Positions 30,502-39,130 of a stretch of 64,000 nt of DNA are shown here, in pieces (within the stretch, counting starts at the first letter, position 1; the number at the start of each line of letters is the position of its first letter). The position numbers and the translations under genes were made by a program. The notes below the pieces were generated by a model, which did no database searches, was not told the DNA's origin, and saw nothing but the letters and a program-made list of their open reading frames with translations. Source of the DNA: Flavobacterium sp. 5. GTDB lineage: Bacteria > Bacteroidota > Bacteroidia > Flavobacteriales > Flavobacteriaceae. The DNA lies in contig NZ_PHUE01000001.1 in the NCBI RefSeq assembly GCF_002813295.1, forward strand, positions 4,836,001 to 4,900,000, written 5' to 3'.

Positions 30502-32439
30502 TTAGTACTCAAAACGTTTAAAAGCTTCTATAGCTTCATATTCGGCCAAACCTAAGTCATCGTATAATTTGGCAGTATTTTTATTTCTATCCTCTGCTCT
30601 TACCCAAAATTCTCTAGAGTCATTACCTTGAAACATTACTCTATCTTTTTGAGACTGATGATACAGAATAGCTTGTCTTTTCAATAACACTTCATCTGGA
30701 CTTAATGGAACCGCCATATCAATTTCATGAATGTCCCATTCGTGCCAAGCGCCTCTGTATAACCACAACCAACAATCATTCATAAATGGTTTAGATTTTA
30801 ATGCTTTCATGGCTGCAAAAATGGCATTCAAACATACTTCATGAGTACCATGTGGATCAGCAAGATCTCCAGCTGCAAATACCTGATGTGGCTTAATTTT
30901 CTCTATAATTTCTTTAACTATAGCGATATCTTCTGGCCCTAATGGTTTCTTTTGAACCATTCCTGTTTCATAAAAAGGCATATCCAAAAAATGAGTATTT
31001 TCATCCTTTAACCCGATATATCTTGTAGCAGCATACGATTCACGTCTTCTTATCAAGCCTTTTAATTTACGAACCTCTAAAGTGTCACTTTGCCCAATTG
31101 GTTTTGAATTAATGGAATCAATTACTGATTGAAAATTAATTCCTGATTTATTATTTTCAACAAAATCATTACATACTTCAGCAAATTTTAACGCCTCATC
31201 ATCAGTAACTGCAATATTCCCAGAAGTTTGATATACTACATGTACATCGTGACCCTGCTTAATTAACTTTGCAAAAGTTCCCCCCATAGAAATGACATCA
31301 TCATCAGGATGTGGACTAAAAAGAATTATTCTTTTTTTAGATGGATTAGCTCTTTCTGGTCGGAAAGAATCATCTGTATTTGGTTTTCCCCCTGGCCATC
31401 CAGTTATAGTATGTTGCAATACATTGAACATATTAATATTCAGATCATAAGATGAACTACCTGCTGCTAATAAATCAGACATTCCATTATTATTGTAATC
31501 TCTATCAGTTAATTTTAAAATCGACTGATTAGTATGCTGACAAAGCCAAACAATAGCTTTACTTTTTAATTCAGGTGTCCAAATACACTCCCCTACTAAC
31601 CAAGGTGTTTCTAAACGAGTCAATTCTGAAGCAGCTCCTTGGTCTAAAATAAAAGTAGTGTTATTATGATTTTGCAAAAAAGTAGCAGGTACTTCAGAGC
31701 TAATATCACCTTGAATAGTTCTTTTTATAATAGAGGCTTTATTTTGCCCCCAAGCCATCAAAACAATTCTTTTGGATCTAAGAATTGTTGAAACTCCCAT
31801 AGTGATTGCCTTTTTAGGAACATTACCGATTCCATTAAAATCACCTGAAGCATCTACTTTGGTAATATGATCCAAGGTAATAATTCTAGTACCTGAGTTT
31901 ATGTGTGATCCTGGCTCATTAAAACCTACATGCCCAGTACGACCAATTCCTAGTAATTGAAAATCTAATCCACCAGCATTTTTAATATTCATTTCATAAT
32001 CAACACAAAATTGATTTAAGTCTTCTAATTCAACAGTTCCGTCAGGAATATTAACATTTTCGGGTCTGATATCAACATGATTAAAAAGATGCTGATGCAT
32101 GAAATAATGATAACTCTGATTGCTTTCCTTTGGCATCGGATAGTATTCATCTAAGTTAAAAGTAACAACATTGTCAAAACTTAAACCTTCTTCTTTGTGC
32201 ATACGCACCAATTCTTGATATACTTTTATAGGAGATGAGCCTGTTGCTAAACCTAACACACATTTTTTATTCTTTTCTTGTTTAGAACGAATTAAATCCG
32301 CAATCTCTTGAGCAACGATAATTGAAGCATCTATCGAATTTTTAAAAATTACGTTGTGAATCTTTTCAAAACGGGTGTCTTCAAACTGACCTGCTTTTTT
32401 GAAGCTTATGTCATTACCTAAGTTTGATGTAGTTCTCAT
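30502..32439 (-). CDS. nagB: Glucosamine-6-phosphate deaminase fused to a PIG-L/LmbE-type domain
   Basis: The N-terminal half of this 645-residue protein (about 25-290) is NagB, with LGLATGSSPIKVYQEL, FNLDEYYPM and GIGRTGHVGFNEPGS. It converts GlcN-6-P to fructose-6-P and ammonia. The C-terminal half (about 365-640) is a PIG-L/LmbE-like domain with the metal motif SPHPDDDVISMGGT and a later DPHGTHE. This domain family contains N-acetylglucosamine deacetylases, so it might supply the deacetylation step; no separate nagA is in the window. This two-domain form is common in Bacteroidota. It precedes the GH20 gene and carries a long leader. Confidence 0.93.
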   Translation of the reverse strand: MRTTSNLGNDISFKKAGQFEDTRFEKIHNVIFKNSIDASIIVAQEIADLIRSKQEKNKKCVLGLATGSSPIKVYQELVRMHKEEGLSFDNVVTFNLDEYYPMPKESNQSYHYFMHQHLFNHVDIRPENVNIPDGTVELEDLNQFCVDYEMNIKNAGGLDFQLLGIGRTGHVGFNEPGSHINSGTRIITLDHITKVDASGDFNGIGNVPKKAITMGVSTILRSKRIVLMAWGQNKASIIKRTIQGDISSEVPATFLQNHNNTTFILDQGAASELTRLETPWLVGECIWTPELKSKAIVWLCQHTNQSILKLTDRDYNNNGMSDLLAAGSSSYDLNINMFNVLQHTITGWPGGKPNTDDSFRPERANPSKKRIILFSPHPDDDVISMGGTFAKLIKQGHDVHVVYQTSGNIAVTDDEALKFAEVCNDFVENNKSGINFQSVIDSINSKPIGQSDTLEVRKLKGLIRRRESYAATRYIGLKDENTHFLDMPFYETGMVQKKPLGPEDIAIVKEIIEKIKPHQVFAAGDLADPHGTHEVCLNAIFAAMKALKSKPFMNDCWLWLYRGAWHEWDIHEIDMAVPLSPDEVLLKRQAILYHQSQKDRVMFQGNDSREFWVRAEDRNKNTAKLYDDLGLAEYEAIEAFKRFEY

Positions 32440-32567
32440 GTTGTTTGTATTATATATTTTATGTTGTATAATAAGTTTTGCTATTAAACTTATATTTAAT
32501 GATTTAATTTAAATACAGATATACATATTCTTCCGTTTTAAATTAAATTCTGCTTTTGCATTCGTAA

Positions 32568-32575
32568 CAAAACTA
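32568..32575 (-). promoter_or_regulatory. Candidate -7 box proximal to nagB
   Basis: The minus strand reads TAGTTTTG, matching TAnnTTTG, about 130 bases before the nagB start. No -33 TTTG is at standard spacing. Confidence 0.4.
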
Positions 32576-32647
32576 TATGCGTTTTGCTTATATATAAATT
32601 TTATTTTCTAAAAAAATAAAAGAAATTTCGATAGTAATAGACTCTTT

Positions 32648-32930
32648 AAACAAAGTATAAATACTTTACAAATCAGAGTGATTGTTTTTTTTAGTCTTCA
32701 AGTCAATTTAAAAAGTCTTGTAAACTATAGTGTAAAAATATAAGGAATATACTCCTCAAAAAAATAAATTAAACCAACAACTCTGTTTTTTAAACCAACT
32801 ACATCTTTCAATCAATAATGTGGTTTTTAAATAAAAAAAGAAACTGTTATTTAAAGTAAAAAGAACTTTAGCTGGTAATAAATAATCTTTTACAAACAAA
32901 GTAGAAATAATTTTATAAATCGGAGCGATT
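32648..32930. repeat. Duplicated block of about 36 bp with AATCnGAGnGATT core
   Basis: The copies at 32648-32683 and 32894-32930 both begin AAACAAAGTA and end in AATCAGAGTGATT or AATCGGAGCGATT, matching at about 30 of 36 positions. A looser match of about 40 bases continues after each, ending in TCTTG followed by TA or CA. The core is an interrupted palindrome, AATC-N5-GATT. Confidence 0.75.
32733..32822 (-). promoter_or_regulatory. Candidate LytTR operator and promoter in the nagB leader region
   Basis: TTAAACCAAC occurs at 32769-32778 and 32790-32799 on the plus strand, a 21-bp period. Flanks match the element upstream of susC, including AATCAATAATG beyond it. A -7-like box (minus strand TATTTTTA) lies 28 bases downstream, the same spacing as at susC. 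Confidence 0.65.
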
Positions 32931-32986
32931 AGCTATATAGCTTTTAATTAAAAAATCTTGCAGCATTTTTTAATTCTTTTTTTATA

Positions 32987-33012
32987 TCCAGACAGGTGAA
33001 AACCTGTCTGGA
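32987..33012. other. GAAA-loop hairpin after susD without a T-run
   Basis: A perfect 11-bp stem (TCCAGACAGGT / ACCTGTCTGGA) closes a GAAA loop on the plus strand. Flanking T-run (before) and A-run (after) extend the pairing, so neither strand has the 3' poly-T of an intrinsic terminator. It may protect the 3' end of the susD mRNA. Confidence 0.7.
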
Positions 33013-33035
33013 ATAAAAAATAACAATTTGTATTC

Positions 33036-34616
33036 TTAGAATTTATTAACTCCAGTATCCCACCAAAGTCTACTTCCTCCATCGTCATCATCTCCTAAAA
33101 GTTTAACCCCTTGGGCATAACCTGCTGGATTAGAAGTTTTCTCATTTACTGGGAAATTCACTCTTTTAACAAAAGCTCCAGCTTCAATTTTTCCTGCAGA
33201 AAAATTGTTTACAGGTAAAAATAATTTAGGATATCCTGTTCTTCTAGTCTCAGCCCAAGCTTCTTGACCATCAGGGAAACCTGCAATCCATTTTTGAGTA
33301 ATAATTTTTTGCAATTTAACTTCGTTACCAGCACCTTCAGACCACTTAACAGATACTAAATTTTTAGCAGTAATATTATTACCAGCATTTAATGGATCAG
33401 AGAAATCATCAGGCATTGAAGTATCATCATTAATATAAGTAGAAGCGCTTCCTGCATTCAATTGCGCAAAAGAAGTTGCAATACCAGACTCATAAAATGA
33501 TTGAGCAGTTCCTCCAACATTCCATCCTTTTAAAGCTCCTTCAGCTTTTAAGAAATGTGACTCCGCAGCACAAAACCAAGGAATCATATTTTGTCTAACA
33601 ATTTTACCTACTATAGAAAATTGATCCGCTTTTGCAAATCTATAATCATCATTAACCAAAGAACCCATTCTGATACCTTGATAAGTACCATTTTTTGCAG
33701 CTTCGAAGAACGTAGCTCTTCTTGGATCATTATAACCATTCATGATTGTAGTAAGAGCTCCTCCAGCAACAATATCCGCCCATGGTCCACTATAAGTTGC
33801 AACAGGATGATCAGCTAAATAGAATACGTTATCGTCATTTGAAGTAATAACACCATATCCTTTTAAAGCCTCTTCTCCTTCAATTTTTGCTTTTGCTGGA
33901 TTAACATTCGAAATACGCATTGCTAAACGCAAACGCAAAGAATTAGCAAATTTTATCCATTTTACAATATCTCCTTTTGCAGTAGTTCCATCAGTAGGAT
34001 CAGCTGCATCCGGGAAAAAGGTTTTAGTACCACTAGCTACTTTTGCATTCAAAATATCTGTAGCTGTTTTTAACTCTGCAAAAAATTGATTATAAACTGC
34101 TTCTTGTGAATCATAAGGAGTTGTTCCATCTGGATTTCCAAAACCAGAATATACGATTGGCCCATAATAATCCGTAGTTTTATGCATAGCATAAACTTTC
34201 AAAATCAAAGACCATGCATAAAATTGTGGGTACTTACCTTTTGTTGCTTTTTCAAGATTATATGCATACACCATTTCATTTTGATACTTTTGAACCCATT
34301 CCGCTTGATTCCAACCGTCAGAAAGAGCATAAGTAGAGTTATTATTATTACCAGCAAAATCATGAGGAGTAGCCATATATCCAGAGAAAATATCAGCACT
34401 TAAATTGAACTGAATATCTCCTTGCCAATCATCAGCAACAAGAATATACATTCCGCGCTCCATTTTTTTAATTGGAGCTTTTACGTGATTAAAGTCTTGT
34501 TCTAATTGTGTGTTACTAAAATTAGAATCACTATTATTTATATCCTCAAAGTCACCTGTACAGCTACCTAACGAAAACGCTAAAACTGTACCTAACATTA
34601 ATAATTTATTTTTCAT
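33036..34616 (-). CDS. SusD/RagB-family nutrient-binding lipoprotein
   Basis: Starting at 34616 gives MKNKLLMLGTVLAFSLGSC, a lipoprotein signal with the lipobox LGSC. The upstream in-frame ATG (34667) would bury it. The acidic stretch TGDFED after the cysteine fits a surface-export signal. The protein is 526 residues, typical of SusD-like proteins, with the helical TPR-like scaffold (NQAEWVQKYQNEMVYAY; KFANSLRLRLAMRIS). It would bind chito-oligosaccharides outside the cell and cap the SusC channel encoded just upstream. Ligand specificity is inferred from the surrounding chitinases. Confidence 0.93.
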   Translation of the reverse strand: MKNKLLMLGTVLAFSLGSCTGDFEDINNSDSNFSNTQLEQDFNHVKAPIKKMERGMYILVADDWQGDIQFNLSADIFSGYMATPHDFAGNNNNSTYALSDGWNQAEWVQKYQNEMVYAYNLEKATKGKYPQFYAWSLILKVYAMHKTTDYYGPIVYSGFGNPDGTTPYDSQEAVYNQFFAELKTATDILNAKVASGTKTFFPDAADPTDGTTAKGDIVKWIKFANSLRLRLAMRISNVNPAKAKIEGEEALKGYGVITSNDDNVFYLADHPVATYSGPWADIVAGGALTTIMNGYNDPRRATFFEAAKNGTYQGIRMGSLVNDDYRFAKADQFSIVGKIVRQNMIPWFCAAESHFLKAEGALKGWNVGGTAQSFYESGIATSFAQLNAGSASTYINDDTSMPDDFSDPLNAGNNITAKNLVSVKWSEGAGNEVKLQKIITQKWIAGFPDGQEAWAETRRTGYPKLFLPVNNFSAGKIEAGAFVKRVNFPVNEKTSNPAGYAQGVKLLGDDDDGGSRLWWDTGVNKF

Positions 34617-34764
34617 TTGTGAATTTTTATTGTTAATTAAAATCATTTTTATTGCATTATAAGCCACTCCTTTCGAGTTAATCAGTTATCCTAAACCATT
34701 ATAGTTTTCAAGAAACTTATATCTTATAATAACCAAAAGGTTTAGTCCTTATTTAATAGTAATA

Positions 34765-37700
34765 TTAGAAAGTTAAATTTAAATTAACACCAATACTTCT
34801 TGTAGATGGCATTCCAAAAATATCTACTCCTTGTAAACCTTCTCCTGAACTTAAAGTTACGTTTGGATCAAACGGAGCATCTTTATAGAAGAAAAATAAG
34901 TTTTTACCAACAAGTGAAACATTCACAGTCTTAAAAATAGTTGTTTTACTGAAATCAAAAGAATATCCTAATGAAAGCTCACCTAACTTAACGTTTGTAG
35001 CTTTGTACATATACTCACCTGTAGCACCACTTCTATCTCCAACTTGATTGTAGTAATCTTTAGCAGACATTGTAGTTACAGCATTTCCATTTGTATCAAC
35101 TGCATTTATAGCAACTCCTCCAGCATCTCTTGCATCAGCTGTTACTTGAGACACACCATAAAAATCTAACATTGCTTGAGTCATACTCATTACATGTCCA
35201 CCAAATCTTCCATCAACAAGTACATTTAAGAAAGCTTTTTTGTATTTGAATGTATTAGAAAAACCTAACATAAAATCAGGATTTGAGCTTCCTAAATCTT
35301 GAAATGCAGTTTTTTGAATACGACCATCAGCATCTAATAAAATTTGACCTTGGTCATTTCTTACAATATTTTTACCTTGAATTTGTCCAAATGGTTTTCC
35401 AACCTCTAAAACATATCTATAACTATTAGGGTCTCCGTTAGTTAAAACAACTGTATTAACACCACCATTAACACCAGGTCCTAAATCTAAAACTGTATTT
35501 TTGTTTGAAGCATAATTTAAATTTAAGTCCCAAGAGAAATCACCTGCAATAACTGGCTTAGCAGATAATGTTATCTCAAATCCTTTATTTTGAATACTAC
35601 CTGCATTAAATGCATAATTAGCATATCCTATAGTATTCGGAACTGGAGCTGGAGCTTGTATTAATTGATTTTTTGTTTCGTTTTGGTAATATGTAAAATC
35701 AAATCCAATTCTGTTTTGAGCAAATCTCCATTCTGTACCAAGCTCAAATGAATTTTGTTTTTCTGGTTTTAAAGATGAAGTTGGACTTTGACCAACTTGA
35801 GGAACACTAAATTGACCTCCAACTATAGTATTTAAAGGTGTAGTTAAAAAAGCACCAACATCATTACCTACCTGAGCATAAGAAGCTCTAACTTTTCCAA
35901 AAGTAATTGCCTCAGGCAATTTAACCATTTCACTAATAATCGCTGTAAGACCTACTGAAGGATAAAAGAAACCTAAATTATCAGTATTAACCAATGTAGA
36001 CGACCAATCATTTCTTCCTGTTACATCAAGAAATAACATTTCTTGATATCCAAAAGTAGCACTAGCAAAAACAGATTGCACTTCTTTATTAGCTCCAACA
36101 AGTTGATTATTTTTTCCAACAGAATCAAAGTTTCCTATATTAAACCAGTTTGCATAAACCAATCCACCTTTTGTTGTACCCGAATCATTTATAATCGCAT
36201 CATTAACTGTTGATTTAGTTAAACTTGTACCTACAACAGCATTGAAAGAAAAAGCATCATTGAATTTTGTATTAATAGTAGCAATTAAATCACCATACAA
36301 CTGAGAACTTTCACTATCAGAATAAATATACCTTCCATTAGCTCCAGATAATGTTAAATTTGTACCAGCATACATTCTTTTGTCAAATGTATTACTTAAT
36401 TTATTATAACCTCCTCTAGCCTTAACACTTAACCAATTATTAGCTTTATAACTAATTGCTGCAGAAGAAATTAAAGATTGATTTTTATCAATTGATTGAT
36501 TTCTGTTTAAAATCCAATAAGGATTTTGAATAATATCACTAGTACCTGTTGGCCAGTTTTGTGTCATTAAGTTTCTAGCCGGGTCAAAAACTTCAAAATT
36601 GTTTTTATAATAATCAAAATCATTTCCTCTTGGGAATAAATAAACACCAGTTAATGGATTAAAATACAATGCATTTACTGGTTTGTTTACGATTTTTTGC
36701 TCAGCATAAGATAACGAAGCATCAACTGTTACTCTATCATCAAACATCTTGATACTTTGACGAAGAGCAATATTGTTTTTCTTAAATTCATTTGTTGGTA
36801 TAATACCATCAACTTTAGTATTAGCAAAAGTAAGACTTGTTGACATTTTATCTGTACCCCCGTTAATTCCAACAGAATTAATATAAGTCATACCTGTATT
36901 GTAAAAATCTTTTACATGATCAGGAGAATTTTTCTTAGCTCCCCAAGTAGTTGTAGCACCAGCCTCAGCACCGTAAGAAGTTTGAAATTCTGGCAATGAA
37001 ACTACATTATCCGCAAAAACACTTGAATTGAAATTAGCTGTTACTTTACCTTCTTTACCTTTTTTAGTTGTTACTAAGATAACACCATTAGCTCCTTGAG
37101 AACCGTATAAAGCCGATGCAGAAGCTCCTTTAAGAACTGTCATAGACTCAATATCATCAGGATTCATCATAGAAATAGCATCTCCACCATCTCTATTACC
37201 TCCTGCTGTATCTCCAAAAACTTGATTTGATTGAGTAGAAGAGCTATTCAACATAGGAATACCATCAATCACATACAAAGGCTGATTGCTTGTTGCTGAA
37301 GAATTACCACGAATAGTTACTTTTACTGACCCACCTGCACCAGCTGAACTTTTACCAACAATTAGACCAGCAACCTTTCCAGATAAACTGTTCATCATGT
37401 TAGCATCTTTTACCCTGGTAACTTCTTCTCCTTTTAATTCTTGAGCTGAGTAAGTTAACGATTTTTTAGATTTTTTGATACCTAATGAAGTTACTACTAC
37501 TTCTGTCAAAGCTGTAGAACCTGCCTCGTTTAATTTTACATTAATAGTATTAGACTCTCCTACTGTTACACTTTTGGTTTCATATCCTAAATATGAAATT
37601 TCTAGAGTAGCACCAGTTTTAGCCTCAATAGTAAAACTACCATCAAAATCTGTAGAGGTACTATTTGATTCTCCTTTCACACTAATGTTTGCAGAAGGTA

Positions 37701-37806
37701 AAGGAATACCCTTTGCATCAGAAACCAAACCCTTGATTGTTTTTACCTGCGCAAGGGTAACTTGCGTAGTAAAAATAACCATTACGATTAAAAAAATTTT
37801 TCTCAT
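34765..37806 (-). CDS. SusC/RagA-family TonB-linked outer-membrane transporter
   Basis: This 1013-residue protein has a signal peptide (ending TLAQ) and a carboxypeptidase-regulatory-like N-terminal domain (about 22-100; VKTIKGLVSDAKGIPLPSA). The TonB plug has the SusC signature LYVIDGIPM and the motif GASASALYGSQGANGVILV. A large beta-barrel ends in IGVNLNLTF. It would import chito-oligosaccharides with the SusD partner, energised by TonB. The gene heads the susC-susD transcript, with 148 bases between the two. The promoter and operator region lies 28-95 bases upstream. Confidence 0.96.
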   Translation of the reverse strand: MRKIFLIVMVIFTTQVTLAQVKTIKGLVSDAKGIPLPSANISVKGESNSTSTDFDGSFTIEAKTGATLEISYLGYETKSVTVGESNTINVKLNEAGSTALTEVVVTSLGIKKSKKSLTYSAQELKGEEVTRVKDANMMNSLSGKVAGLIVGKSSAGAGGSVKVTIRGNSSATSNQPLYVIDGIPMLNSSSTQSNQVFGDTAGGNRDGGDAISMMNPDDIESMTVLKGASASALYGSQGANGVILVTTKKGKEGKVTANFNSSVFADNVVSLPEFQTSYGAEAGATTTWGAKKNSPDHVKDFYNTGMTYINSVGINGGTDKMSTSLTFANTKVDGIIPTNEFKKNNIALRQSIKMFDDRVTVDASLSYAEQKIVNKPVNALYFNPLTGVYLFPRGNDFDYYKNNFEVFDPARNLMTQNWPTGTSDIIQNPYWILNRNQSIDKNQSLISSAAISYKANNWLSVKARGGYNKLSNTFDKRMYAGTNLTLSGANGRYIYSDSESSQLYGDLIATINTKFNDAFSFNAVVGTSLTKSTVNDAIINDSGTTKGGLVYANWFNIGNFDSVGKNNQLVGANKEVQSVFASATFGYQEMLFLDVTGRNDWSSTLVNTDNLGFFYPSVGLTAIISEMVKLPEAITFGKVRASYAQVGNDVGAFLTTPLNTIVGGQFSVPQVGQSPTSSLKPEKQNSFELGTEWRFAQNRIGFDFTYYQNETKNQLIQAPAPVPNTIGYANYAFNAGSIQNKGFEITLSAKPVIAGDFSWDLNLNYASNKNTVLDLGPGVNGGVNTVVLTNGDPNSYRYVLEVGKPFGQIQGKNIVRNDQGQILLDADGRIQKTAFQDLGSSNPDFMLGFSNTFKYKKAFLNVLVDGRFGGHVMSMTQAMLDFYGVSQVTADARDAGGVAINAVDTNGNAVTTMSAKDYYNQVGDRSGATGEYMYKATNVKLGELSLGYSFDFSKTTIFKTVNVSLVGKNLFFFYKDAPFDPNVTLSSGEGLQGVDIFGMPSTRSIGVNLNLTF

Positions 37807-37834
37807 TTTTAAATTATTTTTGTTAGTTATAAAA

Positions 37835-37901
37835 CAAATTTATTCTTAACGTCTTGTTAAAAAAAATAAATTAAACCAACAACATTATTTTTTAAACCAA
37901 C
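37835..37901 (-). promoter_or_regulatory. susC promoter with upstream direct repeats, candidate LytTR operator
   Basis: On the minus strand TAAATTTG (37835-37842) is a perfect TAnnTTTG, 28 bases before the susC ATG. No -33 TTTG is present. Instead GTTGGTTTAA occurs twice (plus-strand coordinates 37871-37880 and 37892-37901) with a 21-bp period. LytTR regulators typically bind imperfect direct repeats two helical turns apart, so activator-dependent transcription is likely. Confidence 0.7.
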
Positions 37902-37930
37902 GACATAATTTAATCAATAATGCGTTTTTC

Positions 37931-37942
37931 GAAAACGTTTTC
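37931..37942. promoter_or_regulatory. 12-bp perfect palindrome GAAAACGTTTTC
   Basis: The sequence is identical to its reverse complement and resembles the central-CG operators of LacI-family regulators. No LacI-type gene is in the window, so the binding factor is unknown. Confidence 0.5.
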
Positions 37943-38089
37943 TTGAATATATTTTTCACCTTAATTAGTTTTTTATAGTTTTTTATTCATCAAAATGGCT
38001 TTTTTAATAACAAAATGATTATTGTTGCAAAATAAAACAGATGTTTTAATTCTTTGTCCCACTTATTAATATTGCCACTTAGAAACAAA

Positions 38090-39130
38090 ATGAAAAAAAT
38101 AAAATTCCAAATAAAATTCAAAAACCATGTTTGGTTCTGGGCTATCTATTTCATTCTTAATTTTTTGAGATGGGGTGCATACTTTAATAATTATAGTTAT
38201 TCTTTCAAATCGAATTTAATTGAATTTGCGCTTCACATACCGTTAGTATATTTCAATTTATTAATACTCATTCCTATGTTTGTATTAAAATCGAAATACG
38301 TTAAATACACATTTTCATTAATAGCAAGTTTGGGTGTTGTTTATTTATTAAAAACAGGATTAACTTATTATATTATTTCTAAAAATATTTGGCCAGAAGC
38401 TAATAGAGATTATAGTCCTTTTGAAATCAATCATATTGTAGCAGTTTGCATTGGAGAACTTTATGTACTTGCAATTGCTTCTTCTATTTACTTGATGCTA
38501 ACATGGCTCAAAGAGAGAGATCGCAACAAAGCAATAATGGAAAATCAAAATAAAATAAAATTGAAGTATTTGAAAAATCAGATTCAACCTCATTTTTTTT
38601 TTAATACGCTAAATAATCTGTATGCCCTTTCATTAGAATCATCAAACAAAGTTCCAGATGTCATTATTAAACTTTCCAATCTAATGGAATATGTTTTATA
38701 TGATATTGATGATGACAAATTTGTGCCTTTAATAAAAGAAATTGATTATATTCAAAATTATATAGAAATTGAAAAACTACGTTTTCAAAATGTTGAAGTT
38801 AGAATTAACCTCGAATCTGATATTGATGCCATAAAAGTTCCTCCTTTGCTATTTATTTCACTCATAGAAAACGCATTTAAACACGGTGGTGTAAATAACG
38901 AAAAACTCAAAATTAAAATCAACTTCAGAATCATAAAATCTAAACTTGAATTTGAAATAATAAATAATTTTGTATTTTCACACCCAATAAAGAGCAAAAA
39001 AGGAATAGGTTTATCAAATACAAAAAAAAGATTAAAGCTTATTTACAAAAATAATTTCAACATAAACCAAATTATAAAATTCAATTTTTATATTATAAAA
39101 ATACAAATACCTTTATCTAATGAAGATTAA
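38090..39130 (+). CDS. LytS-type sensor histidine kinase
   Basis: The ATG at 38090 is preferred over the in-frame TTG at 38054, giving 346 residues starting MKKIKFQIKFKNHVWFW. Four hydrophobic segments (about residues 12-135) are followed by a His_kinase domain with QIQPHFFFNTLNNLYAL (phosphoacceptor H168). A degenerate ATPase domain has LLFISLIENAFKHG and KGIGLSNTKKRL. There is no large periplasmic sensor domain, so it probably senses through the membrane or a partner. Its stop overlaps the start of the response-regulator gene by 11 bases, indicating translational coupling. Confidence 0.93.
   Translation: MKKIKFQIKFKNHVWFWAIYFILNFLRWGAYFNNYSYSFKSNLIEFALHIPLVYFNLLILIPMFVLKSKYVKYTFSLIASLGVVYLLKTGLTYYIISKNIWPEANRDYSPFEINHIVAVCIGELYVLAIASSIYLMLTWLKERDRNKAIMENQNKIKLKYLKNQIQPHFFFNTLNNLYALSLESSNKVPDVIIKLSNLMEYVLYDIDDDKFVPLIKEIDYIQNYIEIEKLRFQNVEVRINLESDIDAIKVPPLLFISLIENAFKHGGVNNEKLKIKINFRIIKSKLEFEIINNFVFSHPIKSKKGIGLSNTKKRLKLIYKNNFNINQIIKFNFYIIKIQIPLSNED

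Larger units (their letters stand above)
32440..33035. other. Repeat-rich regulatory intergenic region between susD and nagB
   Basis: These 596 bases contain no convincing ORF. They hold two copies of a block of about 36 bp (32648-32683 and 32894-32930), a copy of the susC-upstream direct-repeat element (32758-32822), two -7-like boxes on the minus strand, and a strong hairpin near the susD stop (32987-33012). Confidence 0.75.
37807..38089. other. Divergent regulatory region between susC and the two-component system
   Basis: The region holds the susC -7 box, the 21-bp-spaced direct repeats, and a perfect 12-bp palindrome (37931-37942). No recognisable plus-strand TAnnTTTG was found ahead of the kinase gene. 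Confidence 0.75.

Noticed and set aside
34691..34745. CTAAACC / GGTTTAG inverted repeat between susC and susD as an attenuator
   Set aside because: The arms are 7 bp apart by over 40 bases and no poly-T follows. Too weak to claim.
38054..38089. TTG start of the LytS-type kinase
   Set aside because: The ATG at 38090 gives a normal N-terminus. The extra 12 residues add nothing recognisable.
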